Assembly (NCBI GenBank): GCA_001579985.1
Contig: LRSR01002618.1
Span: forward strand, 1 to 21,934
Source of the DNA: Hypsibius dujardini
Taxonomy: Eukaryota; Tardigrada; Eutardigrada; Parachela; Hypsibiidae
DNA: 21,934 nt
Direction of reading: 5' to 3'
Program-made: the position numbers and the translations under genes
Notes under the pieces: model-generated
Database searches by the model: none
What the model saw: only the letters and a program-made list of their open reading frames with translations
What the model was told of the DNA's origin: nothing
Shown: positions 1 through 8,798 of the stretch, piece by piece
Layout: each line of letters starts with the position of its first letter
Numbering within the stretch: position 1 is the first letter of the stretch

Positions 1-33
1 ACAGATGGATAATATAATTGATATAATCTGTAG

Positions 34-360
34 CCGCAACGATTCGCGGCTGCCTAGCCACTGAGCCTTCCGCCGGAGAGTCAGGCGGAGTAATCGGATG
101 CAACACCAACAACTGCAACGGAGGTCCGGCCACGGTGGTGACCGTCTCACCGGCCTTAACCACGTCTTCTCCCACTGCAGCAGTCCCGGGGTTGTCGTGC
201 TACCAATGCATCTACTCGGACGGAGAGCCTGATTCAGCGGAAAACCAAAAAAACTGTGCAGATCCCTTCGACGGTCAAGGTATTCTAACGGTCACTTCGG
301 CGGCGCCAGGTTACCCTTGTGTGTCATGCGCAGCGGTGAAGTACATCCTCAATGGCAATG
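34..360 (+). CDS. Gene 1 exon a: back half of a Ly6 domain plus front half of the next
   Basis: The acceptor is the AG at 32-33 (context aatctgtag) and the donor is GTATGT at 361. The 327 nt exon starts with two bases of a split codon and ends with one, so it is a 1-1 phase exon. It encodes IRGC and the domain-closing CNTNNCN, a Thr-rich linker (about residues 32-50), then LSCYQC, NCADPF and YPCVSC of the next domain, ending in NGN. The first base of its split first codon lies in an exon outside the window. Joining to the next exon creates an N-V-T glycosylation sequon. Confidence 0.85.
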
Positions 361-3300
361 GTATGTCTCTTTACATTTCCTTTCGTGCTGCCCTCACAAA
401 ATGTGATTAAATAGTAAATCAATTTGTTATAAACATGTTGTAAAGGGGACAAACTGCGTGTACAGAGTAAATATACATACATTAATAAATGTCTGGTAAA
501 TGAACATATTGAGGAATTCTAAATATATTATAGTACAAGTGTTATTAATCGTGTACATAACAAAGAGAACACTATAATACATGTGTAATTATTTGAATAA
601 TTCCAGTTACGACAGCTCGGAATTGTTTGCCAGTAGAGCTTCCCCTCGGTCAAGAACAAGGAATCGTCGTCTGCAAGACCGATTATTGCAACTCACGTCC
701 AGCTACCTTGATTACCCTACCAACAGATGTAACGGTTCCCACAACAGCTCAAAGTGTTGTAACCGCACCGATCGCCGAAGGACTCTCATGCTATCAGTGC
801 ACCTACACGGCGGGGCAACCCGCGAGCGCGTACAATCAGAGAAACTGCCTAGACCCGTTCAATCCAGAAGGCATCACAATGGTCACTTCTTCCGCACCAG
901 GCTACCCGTGCATTGCATGTGCAACGGTACAGGCCACAATTGACGGTAACGGTAAGTACAAGACGTTCAGCCATCAGAGCAGTGCGATTGAATTGACCCC
1001 ATAAAGTCATCACGATAGTGCACCAACAGACGGGCAAAAGTTCCAGTCAACGACGTTTGTTTTAAATACGTACCGCTTCTAGACTTGATTAGTATGCAGT
1101 TAATCAGATATTAAGCAATATGCGCCATGACAAACACCTTTCCTCGACACATCGAGACGAAGACACGAGGCGCTCAAGTGTGGAGCAAAAACAGAGCAGA
1201 CCAATGATAACACTTCGTGTGATGTGTGCTCGTGTGTTGCTGCACACGACTTCACGAGGAAACGATGATTTGTTCGTGAATTCGTGAGCCGTTGATGTGA
1301 CTCACACACGATCTCACACTCAATTGCACTTCGTGTGTTCGTGTGTTCGTTGTCGGAAAAGGACTCTGTGCCATGGCGCATATCGCTTATTATGCCATAC
1401 CCAAACCACTTACAAGTACTCAATTAAGGCTCGTCTATAACCAGAGGCTTGTAACAGTCTTGTAGCCCGAAGTGACGTCAAGCGCTTCGATGAACACTCT
1501 GAGCTCTGTTACAACTCGGCTACAAACCCCGCCTCTTGTAACACATTTGTAAAATTACGATTAATCTTATGTTCTACAATCCCAAACCGGTCCACAACAC
1601 TGTGCACAAAACCACAAAACCGGGTGACGTCACTTTCACATCACTTTGGGCTACAATACTGGCTTTTCCTGTAAATCATTCAAGTCCCATTGAGAGAACT
1701 CACGAAATTTAAGTTTTTGATTTCATTTCCCCTTGGTTTGCTAGCGTTCTAAGTGTTGTCGGCATTGCTGAAATATGCTAATCAACTCATTGAGAAAAAA
1801 AAGAGATGTTTATTGTTTCTGAGCTGAATAGTAGACTATTGTCAAGCCAGATTAAAACGGAGAGAGCGTGATACAAAGGAAATTTTAAAAGTTGATTTCC
1901 TTTCATTCAAAACCGTCAGTTCCGGAATTTTTGTTCACTTGACAATAGGGGGAAGTTCTCAGCTTCGATGTGTGAAGTTAGGTTACATTCACAACAAGGA
2001 AGACAGAATAACTAAATAAATTGATAGAACAACTAGAAAAGCTAACCGGGGCGGTAAAAGACAAAAGCTAAAACAAAAGAAAATACGGTTACGTAACTAC
2101 GGAAGCAAATGAAAGCAAAGACCGTAAGATGTGCTACTGCTTAATGAGATGACACAGCTGTGTTTGCAACAGCTTCCGGCTGAAAGTCGGACCACCCTCT
2201 TTTGGTGTAAACATAGACCACCCTATTGCATTGGTGAATTCCCACAAACCATGAGCGGCAAAATTGGTTGCTTGATTTTTCCAACGACTCAAATGAATAT
2301 TCTCTCTATTGATCGATTGATTGAATACGGCATCTCCTCAACCTGTTACTCCACGGAAAGTCAGGGCTCCTTCAGAGGAATGCCGTTCTGATCGTGTCGG
2401 TCCATCACTTTTCGGGACCGATTCTCACATTAGCCAAAATAACCGCCGATTTCTCGATGGGTCTTCCCTCCACCGTGCTTCAAAAAAATTGCCCTGACTT
2501 TCCGTGGAGTAACAGGTTGAGGAGGTGCCGTTTTCAATCAATCGATCAAAAAAAGGATATTCAGTTGAGCCGTTGGAAAAAATCAAGCGATCAATTTTGC
2601 CGTTCATGGTTTGTGGGAATTCACCAATGCAATAGGGTGGTCTATGTTTACACCAAAAGAGGGTGGTCCGACTTACAGCCGGAAGCTGTTGCAAACACAG
2701 CTGTAAATTATTTAGCTAAGACAGAGTAACTGATATTGAACTACTTCTAGCAGGACGAAAATTGGGCATTAACCCTCTGAGTGCCGGTCAGCTTACACTG
2801 GCTTAATTCTTCCTTCAAACTCCATTTTCTCATCGAGCATTTGCACTTTTTTGATACGGTTGTTTGTTTTGATCCTCTAACAGAACTGTAAAATATAAAG
2901 TAAAAACAACTTTTGAAAAAAACTTTCGGAAGTGTTGAGAACTCATTAAGCCAAACTTGGCTTAAACTTAAATGGCATGTATACTAACTTGCGGTGCGTG
3001 CTGAAAAAAAATTCCGGGCTTCGAAATTTAAAAGGGTCCTAGCCAACGACTATACCAATGAAATTCAGTTGAAAATGAAATAAACAAGCAATCGAGAGCG
3101 GAATGAAAAAATTGAACTCACTAGGAAGATGTTTTGATTCCCTATTGGCAAAATGTCAGCTGTTGTCAGGTTGTTGCGTGGAGGCGCAACAGCGCCGTCT
3201 GGCGGTACGGCACTAACGAAGCAGGGAAAGTGCCCAACGAACCCTAATCACGTAAACCATACAAGTTAGGTACTTTCCCTATTTAAGCCAACTTTGGCTG

Positions 3301-5055
3301 ACCCAGCACTACCCGGCAACCAGAGGGTTAATGACAAGTACACTTAATCTAAAATCTATGAGACAGGGAATGAAGATAGAGGTCACATAGTTTTCAGTTT
3401 TCTCAAAGAGTCCCGATAACAACGACAATTTAATTACCTTCATTAGTTGTTTACATTTATGAAAATCACAAAAAATTTCATCTGTCATTAACATTTTATA
3501 GCGACAATAGTACGCATATGTCTGGTCAGCGAGCTGCCGGATGGCCAAGAAGGCGGCATTGTAGTCTGCCGGACGGACAACTGCAACGGCGGACCTGCAA
3601 CTATCGTGACCCTGCCACCGCTCACCGTCACCGATCCGACTATCCTTCCAACGGCCACTATGCCGGCTGCTACGCTACACTGCTACAACTGCACTTATTC
3701 GGAAGGCCAAGTAGAGAGTGCCGTCAACCAAAGAAACTGCGCTGATCCCTTCAATTCCGAGGGCATTGCCACAATTACCTCCTTCTCAGCAGACTTCCCA
3801 TGTACCGCATGCGTATCGTTCACCTTTGAATTAAATGGCAATGGTAAGTGTGATCCCCCCCCCCGCCCCACTGGTAGACTGTTTAAAACTTGTAGGGAGG
3901 GATTCTGAAGTCTCATTTCCAGAGACCGCCTTTATATTTAAAATACTCTGAAAAGTTTGGGTTTGTCCTCGAGTTTAGACCATTTAGTCCTATAATTTCT
4001 TGAACGTGTTTATTCCTACGCTTCTAGCTTATGTTCCACCTTAACGAACAGCCTCAAATCTGAAGCAAAACCTGAAATTTCTGAAAAATATTTTGAAATT
4101 GAGGAAGCCCCTGAAACTGAGACCCCGGGGTCCCAGCCTGTCTTAAAGGGATTGGAAAAGAATCCTCGAACTTGGGAGCGAGTTTTGAAAAAATTCTTGT
4201 CCCAGCCTTTGCCTTCGCAGTGATATTTTGTGGCAATGAAATAAGTGTAAGTAGCCTCATGGTTTAAACTGATTACACGTATTTTCTTAAAATAAAGTTG
4301 AAAGTGGGTTGATTTTTAAATTTGAGTTTATAAAAAGAAATGTTGATGACACTTCTTGGTATTACATTGTGACCGCAAACTCAACAACTTTCGCGATAAT
4401 TAAAAGTTTCAACATACCTTCTTGACCTGGACCTAACGATTAGTACATTTTTGCAAGTAAGACAATGTCGCCCAAGTTTTTGTGACGAAAGCATGCACGC
4501 ACTGCCCAGACCGTTCTATGCTTTACAATGTATGTAGTTTGTCGTTTGATCGTTGCAGTTTCAACGTATCGCAGTTGCGTGGGAGCCGAAGTACCCATCG
4601 GTGAAGGTGGGCTCTACTGCCACACTGACCATTGTAACGGTGGTCCAGCAGCAGCATTTACTTTACCGCCTGCTGCCACAACTGTTGGTGATCCCTCAAC
4701 TCAAAGCGTGACCACGGGTGATACAGTTACCGAAATTGTTACCGCAACCCAAGTCGTTACCATTGCTGAGGAGGTTACCGACGCCGTTACCGACGCAATT
4801 ACCGAAGCGGTTACCGAAGCGGTTACCGACGCCGTTACCGAAGCGGTTACCGACGCCGTTACCGAAGCGGTTACCGACGCTGTTACCGACTTTGTTACCG
4901 AAGCGGTTACCGACGCGGTTACCGACGCTGTTACCGAAGCGGTCACGGTTTCGCGCGTAACCGGCGTCCCGATTGCTGTGACACAAAGCAGTGGAAGCGC
5001 CAAAATGGCAGGCACTGTTGCTCTAGTTTTATTTACTCTTTTCACGAGTACATAA
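34..5055 (+). CDS. Multi-domain Ly6/three-finger GPI-anchored protein, gene 1 (3' part)
   Basis: Four exons (34-360, 607-951, 3511-3843, 4559-5055) join in frame through three phase-1 GT-AG introns and encode the last 499 or so residues of a larger protein whose start is upstream of the window. The product holds the back half of one Ly6 domain, three complete domains and a C-terminal stalk. Each complete domain has the order CYxC, NCxDPF, PCxxC, a single Cys after the intron, and a closing CxTDxCN. That is 8 cysteines, two fewer than in the neighbouring gene 2. Domains are joined by Thr/Pro/Val-rich linkers. The end ([18 protein letters not shown]) is a hydrophobic tail typical of GPI signals, preceded by small residues SSGS. 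Known members of this family are extracellular, disulfide-rich and often membrane-tethered regulators of channels or receptors; the partner here is unknown. Splice phases and domain fit make the exon model strong; transcription is inferred. Confidence 0.88.
361..606 (+). other. Gene 1 intron, 246 bp, AT-rich
   Basis: It begins GTATGT and ends TTCCAG, is strongly AT-rich and shows no open reading frame or repeat. A phase-1 position is required by the flanking domain halves. Confidence 0.8.
607..951 (+). CDS. Gene 1 exon b: Ly6 half-domain pair
   Basis: The acceptor is TTCCAG ending at 606 and the donor is GTAAGT at 952. This 345 nt exon has phases 1-1. It encodes ARNC, then VVCKTDYCN closing the domain begun in exon a, a linker with [11 protein letters not shown], then LSCYQC, NCLDPF and YPCIAC. 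The aligned residues are very close to those of exons a and c, as expected for exon duplication. No sequon forms at its 3' junction (N-V-R). Confidence 0.87.
1110..1390. repeat. Foldback/MITE-like element rich in CACACGA/TCGTGTG
   Basis: The ends are imperfect inverted repeats: the left end reads TTAAGCAATATGCGCCATG and the right end, reverse-complemented, reads ATAAGCGATATGCGCCATGG. Inside, CACACGA and its complement TCGTGTG recur several times, so much of the element can fold on itself. TA dinucleotides flank both ends and could be a mariner-type target duplication, but this is not secure. It has no credible coding capacity and lies in a gene 1 intron. Confidence 0.55.
1441..1680. repeat. 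Cluster of TTGTAAC / TTGTAGCC motifs in both orientations
   Basis: Near-identical short words recur: CTTGTAAC at about 1448 and 1535, CTTGTAGCC at about 1460, GTTACAA at about 1507, GGCTACAA at about 1517 and GGGCTACAA at about 1649. Two TGACGTCA octamers (1473-1480 and 1625-1632) lie in the same stretch. The order of the inverted words is swapped, so this is not a simple hairpin. It may be an eroded element or a protein-binding cluster. Confidence 0.35.
1821..1968. repeat. Small imperfect inverted repeat around CTATTGTCAAG
   Basis: CTATTGTCAAG at 1836-1846 is matched by its reverse complement at 1938-1948. AGCTGA words sit about 10 bases outside each arm, again inverted. A second hairpin, AAAGGAAAT against ATTTCCTTT, lies inside at about 1876-1908. 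The roughly 150 bp unit looks like a decayed foldback element. Confidence 0.35.
2154..2704. mobile_element. Long palindromic (terminal inverted repeat) element, 551 bp
   Basis: Two arms of about 214 bases (2154-2367 and 2491-2704) are reverse complements, separated by a spacer of about 123 bases. The outer ends begin ACAGCTGTGTTTGCAAC, and the first 100 or so bases differ at only a few positions; the inner parts diverge more. No clear target-site duplication is seen next to the ends. The open frames across the arms are just the same sequence read in both directions, so no protein is claimed. It is most likely a non-autonomous foldback transposon in the gene 1 intron. Confidence 0.75.
2773..3327. 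mobile_element. piggyBac-like MITE, copy 1 (TTAA flanked)
   Basis: The element is flanked by TTAA at 2769-2772 and 3328-3331. Its ends are inverted: CCCTCTGAGTGCCGG on the left and, reverse-complemented, CCCTCTGGTTGCCGG on the right. A TTAA duplication with termini starting CCC is characteristic of piggyBac transposons. The 555 bp interior has no long open frame, so it is non-autonomous. A palindrome around AAGCCAAACTTGGCTT lies inside at about 2948. A second copy in the same orientation is at 12343-12907. Confidence 0.82.
3511..3843 (+). CDS. Gene 1 exon c: Ly6 half-domain pair
   Basis: The acceptor is GACAATAG ending at 3510 and the donor is GTAAGT at 3844. The 333 nt exon has phases 1-1. 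It encodes [13 protein letters not shown] closing the preceding domain, a Pro/Thr linker, then LHCYNC, NCADPF and FPCTAC. The acceptor lacks a strong pyrimidine tract, but the reading frame and domain alignment leave little choice. Joining to the last exon creates an N-V-S sequon. Confidence 0.86.
3844..4558 (+). other. Gene 1 intron, 715 bp
   Basis: It runs from GTAAGT to CGTTGCAG. It includes a C-rich run just after the donor (about 3857-3873) and loosely repeated CTGAAA words at about 4060-4120, near the short palindrome GACCCCGGGGTC. No exon is visible. Confidence 0.75.
4559..5055 (+). CDS. Gene 1 last exon: domain end, VT(D/E)A stalk and GPI signal
   Basis: The acceptor GTTGCAG ends at 4558; the exon starts with two bases of a split codon and runs to TAA at 5053-5055. 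It first encodes YRSC and LYCHTDHCN, closing the last Ly6 domain. A Thr/Val-rich stretch leads into 14 four-residue units of Val-Thr-Asp/Glu-Ala, then [19 protein letters not shown] as a probable GPI-attachment signal. The stalk should hold the three-finger domains away from the membrane. The many threonines are possible O-glycosylation sites. Confidence 0.86.
4774..4947 (+). repeat. 12 bp coding minisatellite, 14 units of VT(D/E)A
   Basis: Units alternate between GTTACCGACGCC and GTTACCGAAGCG with few variants; one unit is ITEA and one VTDF. Near-identity at third codon positions points to recent expansion by slippage or unequal exchange. Because the unit is a multiple of three, copy number can change without frameshift. 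The 12 bp period also keeps the reverse strand open. Confidence 0.93.
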
Positions 5056-5293
5056 GTCGTCACGGTTTTGTGCCTAAACCAACAACCTTTATTGTAGAAC
5101 TCAAATTGTCATTGAAGTGGTTGGCCAATTCATTTTTTGCACAAGATGAACGAAGAAATAATCCATTAATAGGGCACAAAAATGAAGCTTGTTGTAATTT
5201 AAATTCAAACTCCCTCTATATTGCTAAGTGGCTCGGAATAGGAGCCAAAAATAAGTGGTTTGGAATAGGTGACACACCTTGTACCCAGTGGTC
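5056..5293. other. Gene 1 3' flank, no gene seen
   Basis: No canonical AATAAA follows the stop codon here; variants such as AATAAT at about 5157 are possible. The 3' UTR end cannot be placed. Confidence 0.5.
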
Positions 5294-6461
5294 TTAACGA
5301 CGGAGGGAGATTAACAATACTGAATCATGACTGAGCCGTCCGAGAGTTTTCTTAAATATAGCGTCGGTCTTATGCGTTTCGACTTTCCGAAAGCAGAAGG
5401 CTGCGAGGACTTCTGCGACTGGTTTTTGTTTAACGATCCTCATAATGACATGATCGGGACCAGGTGATGTGTCGATCCAAATACTTTTTGCCGCTTTTGC
5501 TATCATATCGGCAGATATCTCCAGACCAGACTTGTCGTTCAGCTTTTTCTGTTTCTCCGCTGTTGGGAGATGCCGGTAAACGGTCCGGGCTTGAGTTCTA
5601 TTCTCCTCGAATCGATCCACAAACAAATCGTAAAGGTCTTCCATACTAGTCGCGCAGGGTTCGACTGGCCCCTCTATCACCGTCTTAACTGCTCGGCGGC
5701 GTATGTTGTAGTACCAGTACTGAACCATTTCGTACTGATATTTAGCACAGCCGTTTTCGCGACGGCGTCGGTCGGTGCGCTCGGGGTTTGTCGACTGGGC
5801 GTGGTTCGTTGGTTGTCTGCCTTTCCGCTCGCCGGACTTGACCTCTTTTTCGTTCTCGGTGGAATTTCCGGGCAGGATATTTCGAGCCAGGCAGCACGTC
5901 CACCAAGTCTACTAGCGCGGCGGAAAATTCAGCCGCTCGTTTGTCGAAAGCGAATTCGTTTCGGTCGGTGTTTCGAGTGCCAAGGAAAATAGATTGCCAA
6001 TGAAGCATGGCTTGTTGCAGGGTGGATGAGTCACCCACTTCGTGCACAGCACTTTCACTCTCCGGGACAGGAGGCTCAAAACTGGCAGCGACCTTTTCCC
6101 GAAATACAACTGAGTGAGCTGAGCGTACGTGTGTTGTGAGTCCTGCTTTTGAAAATTCAAGGAGACAGTGCGGGCATTTCTCCTTGGGAGCGTCGCCATT
6201 TTTTACCTGGCTCTTCAGGCATCTGCCCTTTCCGCGGTGGGTCTTCAACCCTGCTGTGGTCTTGGCAATGTAGACCTTGCACAGGTCACAGACGAGATTG
6301 GGATCGACTGGCACGGGTTGGGCAGCGTACAGTACTTTGCCAAGCTGTGACGTCAATTGCGATTGCGATTGCGACATTTCAGGAGGCTTTTCCATCAGCA
6401 GGTAAAAGCACGATTGCATGGGAAATGGCCATGATGAAACGACACGCCGAAAATGTATCAA
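5294..6461 (-). pseudogene. R2-like non-LTR retrotransposon, 5' part only, frameshifted
   Basis: Read on the minus strand, the first open frame (6461-5742) encodes two zinc fingers. One is CxxC-x12-H-x5-C, with CDLC at about 6285-6300; the second is CxxC-x12-H-x4-H, with CPHC and HVRSAH at about 6110-6182. Beyond about 5830 the homologous reading moves to another frame (RRRREN, then KYQYEMVQYWYYN), which continues to 5294 and includes SPGPD at about 5450-5478, the motif at the start of R2/NeSL-type RT domains. Finger types, order and spacing fit the N-terminus of restriction-like-endonuclease retrotransposons. The RT catalytic core and endonuclease are missing on the 3' side. The copy cannot be active. 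Exact clade is inferred. Confidence 0.75.
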
Positions 6462-8620
6462 TTAAAATTCTTATATATATAAAGAAAAAAAATAGAAATT
6501 CGATTGATTAATTGATGTGGGATGGATTAAACTCCAAATTAGCTTCTGATTGTCTCAAAATCAAGAGTTTTATCCTGCCTCATTACAAGTCAGCAGAATA
6601 ATACGCTCCTTTCTCCCAAGGCTTCTTTATTATTTCATTAACCCTTGGCTACCTTGTATTCCCTCGTCTCTTGTCTTCTGTACTATGTAATCTGATGGTG
6701 TAGTGTATGTGTTGACAGTCTAGAAAATCCGAATAGTCCGTAGTAATATTCTCTATTCTCTTTTTTCTTAATTTTTCCTTTCGTTTGTGAATGAAGAAAT
6801 GTATAGGACATTTCCTTTGAAATTTTATCTCTTTTCTAAGCCCTGCAACCGGGCAAAAGTTATGGCACAGTATAAAACGGCAGCCTGCTTTGTTTGTATT
6901 CATATCCCGCAGAAACATCAAATTCTCTAGTAACGAAGGCTTTTCATTGGGAGATGAATAAAAATGATCCACACATTACAAAAAAAGGACTAAATCAACG
7001 GCGACCCACAGCGAATACCACGAAAGTTCAACAACCAAATTAAACCTTTTTGGACTACAAATTAAAACCTTCCGCAATGCATTGTTCCTTCATCCAATTA
7101 CAAATGAAACCCCGGCACAACTAATCGTGTCATGCAAAAAAAAGGTAAAAGATCAAGCAAAAGTGTATAAGGATGCAATGGAATTTCCAATATGGCGTAT
7201 TGACCGTTGGGCCGACCGGGCCGTTGCCCTCTCTTCGGCATCCAAAATTACTTTGCCTCCCCCCCCGCTTTTTTTACTTTTTCTATGTTAAAGCTTGCCC
7301 TATCAACCCCCGGGGGGGGGAAGAACTTGCTACCCCCTCCAAGACGCTTACTACCCCTTCGGTCCGACCTCAATCCGTCACTGCGCAGAGTGACCAAGGC
7401 CTATAGATCACTCAGAAAATAAAGTCGCTAAGCAAATAGTTATGAAGTTCATACAAACAGACAATCAATGAAAAAATATGCTCTACGTTAAGGTTGTTTG
7501 AATAGCCTCTTAGAATTTTAATTTTTTATTTAATTTAATTTAATCAAAATCTCAGGCATTTTAAATAGATTAAAAATTGATTTAAATATTTTATCACTTT
7601 TTAAATTAAAAATCGATTTAAATATTTTGCCTTCGCCAATTTAAGTTCGATTTAAATATCCTCGAGGTTTTTAGTGCTCAAACGGATCTTTTGGCGGCGG
7701 AAAGACAGATCTGTATTCACACTCGCTGTCACGTCATAGCCCTTAGACAGATATCTGTCACTCTTATCGGTCTCAAACATTCCAAAATAACTGGCTGCAT
7801 ACGTATTTCAATATCACGTTGCTTCGCCATATCGCATGGGGAGTTGAGGTGCAGTTTTTTATTGTGGAACGAGATTTGGCTTGATTGTTGGCAATACTTT
7901 CAGCCACTAGACTTCGTGCAGTTTGGCCATTTTAAATAGCCTATTTTATTTAATTGTCGCTATGCCTTGATTGGTGGAACTCGAATATGAATTATAATCG
8001 GGAACCGGTTGAGGAATTTGAATTAAACTAAATATTGCCTGTCACAAAATCTCGATTTTAAAATAGAATTAAAAACTGATTTTATTTAAAATAAAAGAGC
8101 CATTTTTGGCATTATTTCATATAGATTGAACCAACACTACTCTAAGTGATAGGGCTAATGAAAAGCCTAAACAGTAAAGTGATGTAGCAGACCAAACTTT
8201 GGAAATTAAAATAATATAATACTTATACGTAAAATTAGAAATTACAGTAAGGCGTAAGAAACCGCCTGTTTTCTGAGCTTATCAGAATAACACCGAAATA
8301 CCCATTGCACAAACTGTCCACACTATGGGAGCAAATAACAGAATGTTTGCCCAACTTTCGTAGTGTCTCTGGAGGGATGTTTGTGTGATAATCGAAACGG
8401 CCGTACCACTCAGAGATTGTTTACCACGACTGAATGGGACGATGGCTAAAGCGAAATGCCAGATTTAAATGACGTGTGATCGGTGAACTGACCAGTCAGG
8501 GCATAGTACAACACCGTTCTGTTTTCTCGCGATAAGATAGGACATATAATAGCAAGAACCTCGGTCAAAACCTTCACGGTGTTGTAACCACCGATATGTT
8601 ATTAAAAGTAAAGTTTCTCA
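6462..8620. other. Intergenic, AT-rich, no supported gene
   Basis: Only short unsupported frames occur. Notable items are poly-C/poly-G runs (about 7260-7268 and 7305-7320), the AT-rich repeats listed at 7500-7650 and 8040-8100, and two perfect palindromes, ACAGATCTGT (7705-7714) and GACAGATATCTGTC (7746-7759), about 40 bases apart. The upstream regulatory region of gene 2 must lie in the distal part. Confidence 0.55.
7500..7650. repeat. AT-rich repeated GATTTAAATATTTT words
   Basis: The word GATTTAAATAT occurs three times in about 75 bases (near 7578, 7614 and 7649), the first two preceded by AAAAATTGA or AAAAATCGA. It follows a TTTAATTTAATTTAAT run. Similar AT-rich wording reappears at about 8040-8100. 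It could be an eroded MITE pair or simple low-complexity DNA. Confidence 0.4.
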
Positions 8621-8622
8621 CG

Positions 8623-8658
8623 TATAAAAGTGGGTAAACACACAGTCCTAACTCAGCT
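8623..8658 (+). promoter_or_regulatory. Core promoter of gene 2: TATA box and initiator
   Basis: TATAAAAG lies at 8623-8630. A TCAG initiator-like word with its A at 8655 falls 32 bases after the first T of the TATA box, which is the usual geometry. This would give a 5' UTR of about 92 bases before the ATG at 8747. The start site is inferred from spacing. Confidence 0.65.
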
Positions 8659-8746
8659 GTCCCTCCTCGTAAAATATCTACAATTTTCTTCTTACTTTTT
8701 GATAAATTAATTTGTTGTCCTAAGTATAGTGAGCTGACTTCCAACT

Positions 8747-8798
8747 ATGAAACACCTTCTCAGCATTATTGCGTTGGTGGTCTGTTTGGCCGTAGAGG
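8747..8798 (+). CDS. Gene 2 exon 1: signal peptide
   Basis: It runs from the ATG to a single G of a split codon; the donor is GTGAGG at 8799. The ATG is chosen because it begins a compact basic-hydrophobic signal sequence, lies about 92 bases past the predicted start site, and gives the phase needed by exon 2. Confidence 0.85.

Larger units (their letters stand above)
952..3510 (+). other. Gene 1 large intron packed with mobile elements
   Basis: This 2,559 bp intron runs from GTAAGT at 952 to the AG at 3509-3510. In order it contains a CACACGA-rich foldback (about 1110-1390), a cluster of TTGTAAC/GGCTACAA motifs (about 1440-1680), a small imperfect inverted repeat (1821-1968), a long palindromic element (2154-2704) and a TTAA-flanked MITE (2773-3327). 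No host exon is visible inside it. The other gene 1 introns are 246 and 715 bp, so most of the extra length is inserted elements. Confidence 0.8.

Noticed and set aside
1100-1423. 107-codon minus-strand frame
   Set aside because: It spans the CACACGA-rich foldback and has repeat-driven composition.
2131-2729. Two similar frames on opposite strands
   Set aside because: They are the two arms of one inverted repeat, not paralogous genes.
4696-5063. Long open frames on the minus strand and in another plus frame across the gene 1 stalk
   Set aside because: The 12 bp periodicity keeps every frame open; the plus-strand frame fits the Ly6 domain and GPI tail, the others do not.
5742-6461. Host C2H2 zinc-finger gene
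   Set aside because: The fingers are followed, after a frame change, by an RT-start SPGPD motif and an R-rich KYQYEMVQYW section typical of R2-like elements.
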